A stretch of DNA of 64,000 nt from Cacconaster sp045599325 (GTDB lineage: Bacteria > Bacteroidota > Bacteroidia > Bacteroidales > UBA932): positions 1 through 64,000 of the forward strand of contig JAZRVT010000003.1 in assembly GCA_045599325.1 (NCBI GenBank), in the 5' to 3' direction. Positions 25,740 to 34,612 of this stretch are shown here, piece after piece. How positions within the stretch are numbered: the stretch's first letter is position 1; each line of letters opens with the position of its first letter. The translations under genes and the position numbers were made by a program. The notes under the pieces are model-generated. The model was given only the letters and a program-made list of their open reading frames with translations, was not told where the DNA came from and did not search any database.

Positions 25740-26138
25740 TCACAACCTCCAGGCAGTAATGAACGCCCGTGGTATGTCGGGCGGGATACTGGTGAAGAAA
25801 GATGGCGTGGAAGTGCTGCAGGATGCTGCAGGAATCGCGGCTGCAAGCATCTGGCACAGTGCTGCTGAGAGGTCGGGCACGAAGTGGGTCTGATTTCCGT
25901 TGTTAGAGTCCTGAGCGTCGCTGATGACGATTATCTCGGTGTCGCAGCAGCCGTCGTGGTGATGGTGCTCATCATCGTGGTGATGGTGGTGGACCGTCTC
26001 GCAGGAGATGTCTCCGGTGAGGATCACGAGGTGGGAGACCCCCTCCGCGCTGCAGGTGTGGATGCCTATGCCCATATACGAAAAGATATATGTGCACAGG
26101 AGCGCGATGCAGGATATGTGCCTCAGGAGAACGACCAT
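25740..26138 (-). CDS. His/Cys-rich small membrane protein of the metal module
   Basis: About 132 residues if started at the Met of MVVLLRHISCIALLCTYIF (26138). One N-terminal hydrophobic segment is followed by IHTCSAEG, then SCETVHHHHHDDEHHHHDGCC, nine His with acidic and Cys residues, and a C-terminal part with two short hydrophobic stretches. Nothing enzymatic is visible. The His/Cys tract is a probable metal-binding loop. It is transcribed toward the TonB receptor (49-base gap), so it likely heads the operon. The start is uncertain: an alternative in-frame start at 26207 would run through the shared promoter region. Confidence 0.7.
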   Translation of the reverse strand: MVVLLRHISCIALLCTYIFSYMGIGIHTCSAEGVSHLVILTGDISCETVHHHHHDDEHHHHDGCCDTEIIVISDAQDSNNGNQTHFVPDLSAALCQMLAAAIPAASCSTSTPSFFTSIPPDIPRAFITAWRL

Positions 26139-26162
26139 ACCGCAAAATAACAATAAAATTGT

Positions 26163-26170
26163 TATATTTG
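26163..26170 (+). promoter_or_regulatory. -7 element of the sppA promoter
   Basis: TATATTTG lies 36 bases before the sppA ATG. On the opposite strand TTATTTTG with a TTG 20 bases upstream (about 26136-26170 region) may drive the His-rich gene, making this a divergent promoter pair. Confidence 0.5.
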
Positions 26171-26206
26171 CAAAATTCAAGTGAACACATTCAAATTTAT
26201 CAGACA

Positions 26207-27976
26207 ATGAAAATATTCTGGAAAACCGTTTTCGGTTCTTTCATCGGCGCGCTTCTGGCCATGCTGGTGATAACTTTTCTTACCTTCGGCATCATCGGCT
26301 CGATAGCCTCTTCGGGCAGCAAGGAGAGCTCCGTGGCAGTGGCCCCGAACTCTGTGCTGAAGATAGACCTTTCGAAAGGCTTCTCGGAGAAAGGCGGCGA
26401 GTCCTTCTCATTCGATATTATCTCCGGCACTCCGTCAATGGCTTCGACGATGCCTCTGAACAATGCTGTGAAGGCCATCAAGGCTGCGGCTTCAGACCCG
26501 GCGGTCAGTATGGTCTACATCACACCGGCCACACCTGCGGCCCTTACGGTCAGCCAGATCGAGGAGCTGCGCGCTGCGCTCTCATCCTTCCGCGAGAGCG
26601 GCAAGCCGGTGGTGGCATACTGCAGCTCGATGACAACCGGTCTCTATTATCTCGTCTCAGTTGCTGACAAGGTGATACTGAACACATATGGCGACTGCAT
26701 GTTCAACGGTCTGAGCTCTACGATGTTCTACTACAAGGATCTGATCGACAAGCTCGGAGTCGATGTCCAGCTTATCCGTCACGGCAAGTACAAATCGGCC
26801 GGTGAACCGTATATCAAGAGCGAGATGAGCGCTGAGAACCGCGAGCAGTATGAGGTTATGCTCGGCACCATCTGGGGCACGATGGCAGAGACCATCGCTT
26901 CGTCCCGCGACTTCTCGGCCGAGGATCTGAACAACTGGATTGACAATCTTGCCATCGAGTCCGCTGAAGATGCGAAGGCAAAGGGCATCATCGACGAACT
27001 CTGGTATGACGACCAGGTGGAGGCGTACATCTGCTCGCTCGTCGGTGTGGAGAAATACAAGGATGTGAAGAGCATCTCCCTTCAGAAATATGCCGCTTCA
27101 AAGGTGAAGCCTGACTTCCGTGCAAAGGACAAGATCGCTGTGATCTATGCTGACGGAGAGATTGTGATGGGCGACAAGAGCGAAGGTCAGATTGGCGACA
27201 ACTTCGCCAAGGAGATTGCAAAGGCGCGTGCCGACAGTTCTGTCAAGGCCGTCGTCTTCAGGGTCAACAGCCCGGGCGGAAGCGTTCAGGCATCAGCTAT
27301 CATCGAGCGTGAGATCGAACTCCTCAAGGCTGAGAAGCCAGTGATTGCAAGCTACGGCGACTATGCCGCATCCGGCGGATACTGGATCAGCTGCAACTGC
27401 GACAGGATATTCTCCAACAAGACTACTCTCACTGGCTCCATCGGAGTCTTCGGTCTGATCCCAAGCTTCGGCAAGGCCATCAAGAAGAACCTTCATCTCA
27501 ATACATTCGAGGTCTCTACCCACAAGCACGGCAATATGGCCGATATGATCAACCCTCTCGATGCAGACGAAGTGGCCTGGATGCAGAATTCCATCGAGAC
27601 CATCTATGATGATTTCACTTCAAGGGTCGCAAGTGCCCGCCAGAAGTCTCAGGAGAGCGTTGACTCAATCGCCCAGGGCCGCGTATGGGCAGGCGGTGAC
27701 GCCATCGGACTCGGCCTTGTCGACCAGCTCGGCGGTCTGGAGGATGCCATCGAATATGCAGCAGATGCAGCGGGCCTGGATCACTATCAGCTCGTTACTT
27801 TCCCTGCTCCGAAGACCACTTTCGAGAAACTGATGGAATCAATGAACGAGACGGAGGCTTCCGCTGCTGCCAATACTCCGGAAGCTGTAGCAGAAAAGGC
27901 GAGTGAGAGAATCCTCGGCCTGAAGGGCGCAGAGACATTCGCCCTTATGCCTGAAATCTGTGTAAACTGCAAATAA
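26207..27976 (+). CDS. sppA: Signal peptide peptidase SppA (67K type)
   Basis: SppA is an inner-membrane Ser/Lys protease that degrades cleaved signal peptides. The ATG at 26207 gives 589 residues. An N-terminal TM anchor (FIGALLAMLVITFLTFGIIGSI) is followed by two S49 domains. The first carries the Lys region (RHGKYKSAGEPY), the second the nucleophile segment (YGDYAASGGYWISC), as in the duplicated E. coli type. It is followed after 8 bases by the GH9-NodB gene. Confidence 0.94.
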   Translation: MKIFWKTVFGSFIGALLAMLVITFLTFGIIGSIASSGSKESSVAVAPNSVLKIDLSKGFSEKGGESFSFDIISGTPSMASTMPLNNAVKAIKAAASDPAVSMVYITPATPAALTVSQIEELRAALSSFRESGKPVVAYCSSMTTGLYYLVSVADKVILNTYGDCMFNGLSSTMFYYKDLIDKLGVDVQLIRHGKYKSAGEPYIKSEMSAENREQYEVMLGTIWGTMAETIASSRDFSAEDLNNWIDNLAIESAEDAKAKGIIDELWYDDQVEAYICSLVGVEKYKDVKSISLQKYAASKVKPDFRAKDKIAVIYADGEIVMGDKSEGQIGDNFAKEIAKARADSSVKAVVFRVNSPGGSVQASAIIEREIELLKAEKPVIASYGDYAASGGYWISCNCDRIFSNKTTLTGSIGVFGLIPSFGKAIKKNLHLNTFEVSTHKHGNMADMINPLDADEVAWMQNSIETIYDDFTSRVASARQKSQESVDSIAQGRVWAGGDAIGLGLVDQLGGLEDAIEYAADAAGLDHYQLVTFPAPKTTFEKLMESMNETEASAAANTPEAVAEKASERILGLKGAETFALMPEICVNCK

Positions 27977-27984
27977 ACGACTAT

Positions 27985-30492
27985 ATGAAGAGAATCCTCA
28001 TAATTGCCGTGGCCCTTCTGGCCGCTCTCTCCGCAAACGCCCAGACCTGGGTCAGAATCAATCAGGCCGGATACCTTCCTGAAGACTGCAAGGTGGCTGT
28101 CCTTATTTCAACAAACCAGACCGACGGCGAGTTCTCCGTGTGCGAGGCCCTTTCCGGAAAGGTGGTCTTCAAGAGCACCGGTGTCCCTTCAAACCCTTCA
28201 AAGTGGGCTCTCAAGAGTGCCTGGAGGCTCAACTTCTCAAGCGTGAAGACCCCGGGCAGCTATTATATCGTGTCGAACGGAGTGGAGTCGCCAGTCTTCC
28301 GCATCGGTGCAGACGTCTATGACGGACTTGCCGACTTCCTGCTCATCTATATGCGCCAGCAGCGCTGCGGCGACAACCCTTACACGGGTGAGCTCTGCCA
28401 CCAGCACGACGGCTATATCGTGGACCACCCGACCCGTACCGGCGAACATATCGACGTGACCGGCGGCTGGCACGATGCAACCGACTACCTCCAGTATATG
28501 ACCACCTCTTCCACGACCATCTATCATATGGCCTTCGCGTGGAAGTATGCCAAGGACCGCAGCGTCTTCAAGGATCTCTACGATGCCCGCGGACGCAAGG
28601 GCGCCAACGGCATCCCTGACATCCTCGATGAGGTGAAGTGGGGCCTCGACTGGCTCGACAAGATGAATCCGGCTCCGCGCGAGATGTACTACCAGATAGC
28701 CGACGACCGCGACCACGCGGGGTTCCGCCTCCCTAACAGGGATTCAGTGGACTACGGCTACGGCAAGGGACTCGGCCGCCCTGTCTATTTCGTGACCGGC
28801 AAGCCTCAGATCGCGCACCGCAAGGTCAACCGCACCACCGGCGTCTCCTCTGCTGCCGGCAAGTTCGCATCGACATTCGCGCTCGGCGCTGATGTGATTG
28901 GAGAATATTATCCTGAGTTTGCCGAAAAGATCAGGGCAAAGGTCAAGGATGCATACGATTTCGCACTCGAGGTTCCGGGCAACACCCAGACCGCCTGCGT
29001 CATCTCCCCTTACTTCTATGAGGAGGACACCTGGGTCGACGACATCGAGCTGGCAGCCGCCACAATGTACTCTCTCAACGGTGAGGAGTACTGGAAGAAG
29101 CAGGCCTCATACTGGGGCGAACTCGAGCCCGTCTCCCCTTGGATGGAGCGCGGACGCGGTCCCGGCAAGGAATATCACCACTACCAGTGGTATCCGTTCA
29201 TCAATCTCGGCCACTATCTCCTCGCATCCAGCGATGACGAGGCGGTGAGCGCTGAATTCTCCGAGTATATGCGCCAGGGCCTCCAGGACCTCCGCGACCG
29301 CGCGGCTGACGAACCGTTCATGCATGGCGTGCCTTATCTCTGGTGCTCCAACAACCTGACCTCAGCGGCAGTCACTCAGGCCCGTCTCTATGAAGAGGCC
29401 ACAGGCGACACTCAGTTCCGCGAGATGGAGACCGCTCTCCGCGACTGGCTTCTCGGCTGCAACCCTTGGGGAACAACTATGATCAGCGGCTATCCTGAGA
29501 CCCTGATGCCTGGTTACGACTACCCGAGCGACCCTCATTCTTCATATGTCCAGGTAAACGGCGACATCACTGTCGGCGGCCTCATTGACGGTCCTATCGA
29601 CCATCAGCTCTTCCTTGAGCGCGCCGGCGGAGCCCTCACCCGTCCGGATGAGTTCGCCGCTCTCAACAACGGCAAGGCTGTCTATCACGACGACATCGGT
29701 GACTACTCCAGCAACGAGCCTACAATGGACGGTACTGCCGGCCTGACCTACTACTTCGCAGCTCTCGAGGAGATGGGCCGCAGTCAGAAGGCTTCCGCAG
29801 AGTCTTTCACCAAGGACCCGTACGGCGCCATTGTCCGTGTAAACCCTGACAGCAGGAAGATATATCTCTGCTTCACGGCAGACGTGAACTTCAACGGCGG
29901 TGAGGCCATCCTCAAGACCCTCGACAAGAACAAGGTCAAGGGCAACTTCTTCTTCACCGGCAACGGCCTCCGTGCTGAACAGAACAAAGACATCGTAAAC
30001 CGTCTTGTAGCCGGCGGCCACTATGTGGGCGGCCATTCTGACAAGCACGCGCTCTACTGTGACTGGGGTCCTCAGAGACCGAACCTTATGAGCGCAGACA
30101 GCATTATGCGCGACCTCAGGGCCAACTATGCAGAGCTTGCAAAATTCGGTGTTGCGCCGGAGGATGCACAGTGGTTCCTTCCGGGATATGAGCACTACAA
30201 CAGCTTCAGTGTGGACGTACTTGAAGGAATGGGTGTCAAGGTCGTCAACTACACTCCGGGCACCGGAACACCGGCCGACTATACAACCCCTGGAATGAAA
30301 AACTACCGTTCCGCACAGACTCTCATTGACGGACTCTACAAGTTCGAGAAAGAGGAGGGACTCGGCGGTGCGCTGCTGCTCATCCATCCGGGCATCCATC
30401 CGGACCGTCCTGAATCCGACAGGCTCTACAACCGTCTCGATGAAATAATCAAATATCTCAAGAAGAAAGGATACAGTTTTGACAGACTTTAG
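27985..30492 (+). CDS. GH9 glycoside hydrolase fused to a NodB-type polysaccharide deacetylase
   Basis: 835-residue secreted enzyme with a signal peptide to Gln20. An Ig-like CelD_N domain at about 22-108 (RINQAGYLPEDCKVAVL) precedes the GH9 (alpha/alpha)6 barrel at about 112-600. There GGWHDATDY holds the Asp pair (164, 167) and DYSSNEPTMDG holds the acid Glu578. Residues about 626-835 are a NodB deacetylase fold: LCFTADVNFNGG with Asp633, FFFTGNG, and GGHSDKH with metal-type His684 and His688. The first Asp of the usual TFDDG motif is replaced, so deacetylase activity is uncertain. Likely substrates are beta-glucans or acetylated plant polysaccharides. The 3' end overlaps the MgtC-like gene by 14 bases. 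Confidence 0.9.
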   Translation: MKRILIIAVALLAALSANAQTWVRINQAGYLPEDCKVAVLISTNQTDGEFSVCEALSGKVVFKSTGVPSNPSKWALKSAWRLNFSSVKTPGSYYIVSNGVESPVFRIGADVYDGLADFLLIYMRQQRCGDNPYTGELCHQHDGYIVDHPTRTGEHIDVTGGWHDATDYLQYMTTSSTTIYHMAFAWKYAKDRSVFKDLYDARGRKGANGIPDILDEVKWGLDWLDKMNPAPREMYYQIADDRDHAGFRLPNRDSVDYGYGKGLGRPVYFVTGKPQIAHRKVNRTTGVSSAAGKFASTFALGADVIGEYYPEFAEKIRAKVKDAYDFALEVPGNTQTACVISPYFYEEDTWVDDIELAAATMYSLNGEEYWKKQASYWGELEPVSPWMERGRGPGKEYHHYQWYPFINLGHYLLASSDDEAVSAEFSEYMRQGLQDLRDRAADEPFMHGVPYLWCSNNLTSAAVTQARLYEEATGDTQFREMETALRDWLLGCNPWGTTMISGYPETLMPGYDYPSDPHSSYVQVNGDITVGGLIDGPIDHQLFLERAGGALTRPDEFAALNNGKAVYHDDIGDYSSNEPTMDGTAGLTYYFAALEEMGRSQKASAESFTKDPYGAIVRVNPDSRKIYLCFTADVNFNGGEAILKTLDKNKVKGNFFFTGNGLRAEQNKDIVNRLVAGGHYVGGHSDKHALYCDWGPQRPNLMSADSIMRDLRANYAELAKFGVAPEDAQWFLPGYEHYNSFSVDVLEGMGVKVVNYTPGTGTPADYTTPGMKNYRSAQTLIDGLYKFEKEEGLGGALLLIHPGIHPDRPESDRLYNRLDEIIKYLKKKGYSFDRL

Positions 30493-30940
30493 CACATTGT
30501 TCGATTTTTCGAACGCACTTCAGTTTATCATTGACCTTGCTCTGGTTGTGCTGATAGGATGGCTCCTGGGCCACGAGCGCCACGAGGCCGGGAAGATAAT
30601 GGGCGAGCGTTCCACCATTATCCTGATAGTCGGAGCCTACCTGTTCACCTATGCCTCCCTGAGGGTCGGCAACGACCACGCCAGGGTAGTGGCCCAGATC
30701 GTCTCCGGCGTTGGCTTCATCGGTGCAGGCATCATCTTCAAGAAAGGCGACCGTGATATCGTCAACCTCACCACAGCAATACTTGTCTGGACGGTGGCGG
30801 CTCTTGGCGTGCTGGTCGGTCTCGGCCTCAGGGTTGAAGCGGCTGTCGCTTCGCTGGTAGTGTTCCTCGTGCTCCTCAAACACAGGAAAGACAGGAATTT
30901 CAAGTCCGGGAAGGACGAAATCAAGAATAATAATGTATAA
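30479..30940 (+). CDS. MgtC/SapB-family membrane protein
   Basis: 153 residues with about four TM helices. It shows the MgtC family core: IGWLLGHERHEAGKIMGERSTIILIVGAYLF, then ARVVAQIVSGVGFIGAGIIFK, then NLTTAILVWTVAALGVLVG. It lacks the long C-terminal domain of virulence MgtC and resembles the short SapB-like forms, whose role is not clear (ion homeostasis is suspected). The start is a TTG at 30479 with an AAAGGA ribosome site inside the GH9-NodB gene. The stop overlaps nfnA by 8 bases. Confidence 0.85.
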   Translation: MTDFSTLFDFSNALQFIIDLALVVLIGWLLGHERHEAGKIMGERSTIILIVGAYLFTYASLRVGNDHARVVAQIVSGVGFIGAGIIFKKGDRDIVNLTTAILVWTVAALGVLVGLGLRVEAAVASLVVFLVLLKHRKDRNFKSGKDEIKNNNV

Positions 30941-31784
30941 GATAGTCAAGAAAGAGTTCCTGACCCCTGCCATCTGTCTGATGGATGTCGAGGTGCCGCG
31001 CCTTGCCGCTGCGGCCCGCCCGGGTCAGTTCCTGATAGTTCGCGCACGCCCTGAAGGTGAGCGCATACCACTCACAATCTGCGATTTCAATGCAGCTGCC
31101 GGCACGGTCACAATCGTGACACAGATTGTCGGAGCATCCAGCAGGATGATCTGCGCTCTCGAAGAGGGTGAGTCATTCACTGATGTTGTCGGCCCGCTCG
31201 GCCGTCCGTCTGATTTCTGTGAGGAGGACGATGAGGCCCTCGAAGGCCGCCGGTATCTTTTCGTTGCAGGCGGTCTAGGCACTGCTCCTGTCTATCCGCA
31301 GGCCAAGTATCTCCACGACCGCGGGGCCAGGGTGGATGTGATTGTAGGCGCGAAGACGGCGGACCTGCTCATTCTTGAAGAGCAGATGTCCTCTGTGTGC
31401 GACAATCTCTTCATCTGCACTGATGACGGTTCCAAGGGGCATCACGGGCTTGTGACAGAAAAGATCAAGATGCTGCTGGAAGAGGGCAGGAATTATGACC
31501 AGGCAATTGCCATCGGACCGATGATAATGATGAAGTTCACGATGCTTACGCTCCGTGACACGGGGATTCCTCTGACAGTGAGTCTTAACACTCTTATGGT
31601 CGACGGTACGGGAATGTGCGGCGGCTGCAGGGTGTCAGTAGGCGGCAAGATGCGTTTTGCCTGTGTGGAAGGACCTGAATTTGACGCATATCAGGTCAAT
31701 TTCGATGAAGCGATGCGCCGTCAGGGCCAGTACAGGGCCCAGGAGATCGAAGCGGACCACAAATGCAAGATAGGGAGAGGATAA
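30933..31784 (+). CDS. nfnA: NADH-dependent ferredoxin:NADP+ oxidoreductase, subunit A
   Basis: The FNR-like subunit of the electron-bifurcating transhydrogenase NfnAB; it binds FAD, NADH and one [2Fe-2S] cluster. FAD-binding barrel motif RIPLTICDFN, NAD-binding start FVAGGLGTAPVYPQAKYL, and cluster ligands GMCGGCRVSVGG....FACVEGP are visible in 283 residues. The same fold occurs in PyrK and sulfide dehydrogenase; the immediate neighbour (GltD-like subunit, 2 bases away) decides for NfnA. It overlaps the MgtC-like gene by 8 bases. Confidence 0.9.
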   Translation: MYKIVKKEFLTPAICLMDVEVPRLAAAARPGQFLIVRARPEGERIPLTICDFNAAAGTVTIVTQIVGASSRMICALEEGESFTDVVGPLGRPSDFCEEDDEALEGRRYLFVAGGLGTAPVYPQAKYLHDRGARVDVIVGAKTADLLILEEQMSSVCDNLFICTDDGSKGHHGLVTEKIKMLLEEGRNYDQAIAIGPMIMMKFTMLTLRDTGIPLTVSLNTLMVDGTGMCGGCRVSVGGKMRFACVEGPEFDAYQVNFDEAMRRQGQYRAQEIEADHKCKIGRG

Positions 31785-31786
31785 CA

Positions 31787-33172
31787 ATGGACAGAATGCA
31801 CAGAGTACCGGTGCGTGAGCAGGAACCTGAGAAGCGCGCACACAATTTTGAAGAGGTATGCTACGGATACAATGAAGAGGAGGCTCTTCTCGAGGCTTCA
31901 CGCTGCCTTAATTGCAAGAACCCCCGCTGCGTGGAGAAATGTCCTGTCGGCATTCATATACCTGCGTTCATAGCCAAAGTGCGTGAAGGGAACTTTGCAG
32001 AGGCTGCGGCTGTCATCGCAAACGACAGCTCGCTTCCTGCGGTCTGCGGGCGTGTCTGCCCACAGGAGACACAGTGCGAGGGCAACTGCGTCCTCGGCGT
32101 GAAGGGCGAACCGGTGGCTATCGGAAAACTTGAGCGCTTTGTGGCTGACTGGAGCCGTGAGAATGGCGTGAAGACAGGAGAGGCCGCTCCTGCGAACGGC
32201 CATAAGGTTGCAGTTGTAGGAAGCGGTCCGTCAGGACTTGCCTGTGCAAGCGACCTCGCCAGAAAGGGATATGATGTCACCATCTTCGAGGCTCTTCACA
32301 AGGCCGGCGGCGTGCTGCAGTACGGTATCCCTGAATTCCGTCTTCCTAAGGAGAAGGTCGTCGGACCTGAGATTGAGAACGTGCGCAAGCTCGGAGTCAG
32401 GATTGAGACCAATGTGGTCATAGGAAGGACTCTGACCATAGACGGCCTGTTTGAAAAAGAGGGCTTCGAGGCTGTGTTCGTAGGGTCTGGTGCCGGGCTG
32501 CCGAAGTTTATGGGCATCCCCGGAGAGGGACTTAATGGAGTCTTCTCCGCAAATGAATTCCTTACCAGGAGCAATCTGATGCGTGCTTTCGACCCGGAAA
32601 GCGACACGCCTCTCTGCATCGGCCGCAACGTGGCTGTGATCGGCGGCGGAAATGTCGCTATGGATGCTGCCCGCACTGCTCTCCGTCTCGGCTCCAACGT
32701 CACAATTGTGTACCGCCGTACGGAGAAGGAGCTTCCTGCCCGTGCGGAGGAGGTTCACCACGCAAAAGAGGAGGGCATCGAATTCCGTATGCTTACCAAC
32801 CCTGTAGAAATTCTCGGTGATGATAAGGGATGGGCCAGAGCCCTCAGATGCATTAAGATGGAGCTCGGCGAACCTGATGCCAGCGGAAGACGCAGTCCTG
32901 TGGCCATTCCAGGCTCTGAGTTCGAAGTCGAGGCCGATGTGGTGATAATGGCTCTCGGCACTTCCCCTAATCCTCTGATCGCAAGCACGACTTCAGGCCT
33001 TGACATCGAGCGCCACGGCTGCATTGTGGCAACTGAAGAGGGCGTGACTTCCCGTGAGGGTGTCTTTGCAGGAGGCGATGCTGTCACAGGCGCTGCGACA
33101 GTCATCCTTGCTATGGGCGCCGGAAGGAAAGCCGCCGCAGCTATTGACAATTATCTTTCAGACAAGAAATAA
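31787..33172 (+). CDS. nfnB: NADH-dependent ferredoxin:NADP+ oxidoreductase, subunit B (GltD-like)
   Basis: 461 residues from the ATG at 31787, which follows a GGGAGAGGA ribosome site; an ATG 24 bases upstream overlaps nfnA and is less likely. N-terminal [4Fe-4S] ligands are CLNCKNPRCVEKCPVGI and CGRVCPQETQCEGNC. An FAD Rossmann motif (VAVVGSGPSGLACASDLA) and a second nucleotide site (VAVIGGGNVAMDAARTALRLG) follow. It is homologous to glutamate synthase small subunit, but no GltB is nearby, so NfnB is the better call. NfnAB balances NADH, NADPH and reduced ferredoxin in anaerobes. Confidence 0.9.
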   Translation: MDRMHRVPVREQEPEKRAHNFEEVCYGYNEEEALLEASRCLNCKNPRCVEKCPVGIHIPAFIAKVREGNFAEAAAVIANDSSLPAVCGRVCPQETQCEGNCVLGVKGEPVAIGKLERFVADWSRENGVKTGEAAPANGHKVAVVGSGPSGLACASDLARKGYDVTIFEALHKAGGVLQYGIPEFRLPKEKVVGPEIENVRKLGVRIETNVVIGRTLTIDGLFEKEGFEAVFVGSGAGLPKFMGIPGEGLNGVFSANEFLTRSNLMRAFDPESDTPLCIGRNVAVIGGGNVAMDAARTALRLGSNVTIVYRRTEKELPARAEEVHHAKEEGIEFRMLTNPVEILGDDKGWARALRCIKMELGEPDASGRRSPVAIPGSEFEVEADVVIMALGTSPNPLIASTTSGLDIERHGCIVATEEGVTSREGVFAGGDAVTGAATVILAMGAGRKAAAAIDNYLSDKK

Positions 33173-33183
33173 ACACGCAATAA

Positions 33184-34539
33184 ATGGCACAGAAACCATC
33201 AATACCTAAGGGAACACGTGATTTCGGACCGGCAGAGATGACCGGGCGCAACTATATATTCTCGACTGTACGGAGAGTTTTCAGCAAATATGGATACCAG
33301 TGCATCGAGACTCCGTCTCTTGAGAATCTCTCCACTCTGCTGGGCAAATATGGCGATGAGGGCGACAAGCTCCTCTTCAAGATACTCAATTCAGGCGATG
33401 CCTTCGCCGGTATCAACCCCCAGGAGTTCTCTTCCAGCAACGCACTCTCGCTGAAGGTCTGCGAGAAGGGCCTGCGATATGACCTGACAGTTCCGTTCGC
33501 TCGTTTCGTCGTACAGCACCAGAATGAGATATCCTTCCCGTTCAAGCGGTATCAGATCCAGCCGGTATGGCGCGCTGACCGTCCTCAGAAGGGGCGCTAC
33601 CGCGAGTTCTACCAGTGTGACGTCGATGTCATCGGGAGCCGTTCGCTGCTGAACGAACTTGAACTGGTGCAGATTGTCGAGGAGGTTTTCACCTCGATGG
33701 GCGTGAGGGTTTGCCTTAAGATCAACAACAGGAAGATACTCGCAGGGCTTGCAGAGGTCTGCGGTGCTCCGGACAAACTCGTTGACATCACTGTCGCCAT
33801 CGACAAGATTGACAAGATAGGCCTCGACGCTGTAAAGGAGGAACTCTTCGAGAAGGGCCTTTCACAGGAGGCTGTTGCGGTCATCGAGCCTGTGCTGACC
33901 CTTCAGGGAACTACTTCGGAAAAGATAGATAAGATGAGCGCTGTGCTCGCTTCCTCTGAAACAGGAATGAAAGGCATAGAGGAGATAAAGACTCTCTTCG
34001 GGCTGATAGAGAAGGCTGCTGTCGCCATACAGGTGGAGCTGGACCTTTCGCTCGCTCGCGGCCTGAACTATTACACCGGAGCAATTTTCGAGGTCAAGGC
34101 CCTCGACTTCCAGATAGGCAGCATCTGCGGCGGCGGGCGCTATGACGACCTTACGGGTATCTTCGGCCTTCCGAACATGTCCGGAGTCGGAATCAGCTTC
34201 GGCGCTGACCGCATCTACGACGTGCTATGCGGCCTGAATCTCTTCCCTGAAGGGGCGGCTGCAGGAGCGAAGGTGCTCTTCACTAATATGGGCGATGCGG
34301 AAGTGGCTTATTCGCTGCCTGTTGCAGCTTCCCTGCGCAAGGCGGGAATCGCCTGCGAAATCTATCCTGACAGCTCCAAGCTGAAGAAGCAGTTCGAGTA
34401 TGCCGACCGTAAGGGCATCCCTTTCCTTGCGATTGTAGGAGGCGACGAGATGGCTGAAGGGGTGGTTACACTCAAGAATCTGGCGAGCGGCGAGCAGCGG
34501 AAGATTGCCTGCGGCGCACTTGCGGATGAACTGGCATAA
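33184..34539 (+). CDS. hisS: Histidyl-tRNA synthetase
   Basis: Charges tRNA-His. Class II motifs are present: PKGTRDFGP, motif 2 region FKRYQIQPVWRADRPQKGRYREFYQCDVDV, the HisA signature ARGLNYYTGAIFEV, and motif 3 CGGGRYDDL.G.FG. The 451 residues end in the anticodon-binding domain. It starts 11 bases after nfnB. A strong hairpin terminator follows at 34557-34588. Confidence 0.96.
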   Translation: MAQKPSIPKGTRDFGPAEMTGRNYIFSTVRRVFSKYGYQCIETPSLENLSTLLGKYGDEGDKLLFKILNSGDAFAGINPQEFSSSNALSLKVCEKGLRYDLTVPFARFVVQHQNEISFPFKRYQIQPVWRADRPQKGRYREFYQCDVDVIGSRSLLNELELVQIVEEVFTSMGVRVCLKINNRKILAGLAEVCGAPDKLVDITVAIDKIDKIGLDAVKEELFEKGLSQEAVAVIEPVLTLQGTTSEKIDKMSAVLASSETGMKGIEEIKTLFGLIEKAAVAIQVELDLSLARGLNYYTGAIFEVKALDFQIGSICGGGRYDDLTGIFGLPNMSGVGISFGADRIYDVLCGLNLFPEGAAAGAKVLFTNMGDAEVAYSLPVAASLRKAGIACEIYPDSSKLKKQFEYADRKGIPFLAIVGGDEMAEGVVTLKNLASGEQRKIACGALADELA

Positions 34540-34556
34540 GACGCAGTCAGGACAAA

Positions 34557-34588
34557 AAAGAAGCGGCTGAACAATCAGCCGCTTCTTT
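34557..34588. terminator. Bidirectional hairpin terminator between hisS and the Cys-rich lipoprotein
   Basis: AAAGAAGCGGCTGA (34557-34570) pairs perfectly with TCAGCCGCTTCTTT (34575-34588) over a 4-base loop, flanked by A-runs and T-runs on the two sides. It can terminate both convergent transcripts. Confidence 0.85.
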
Positions 34589-34612
34589 CTTGCTTGCTTA
34601 ATAAGGGGCAAA

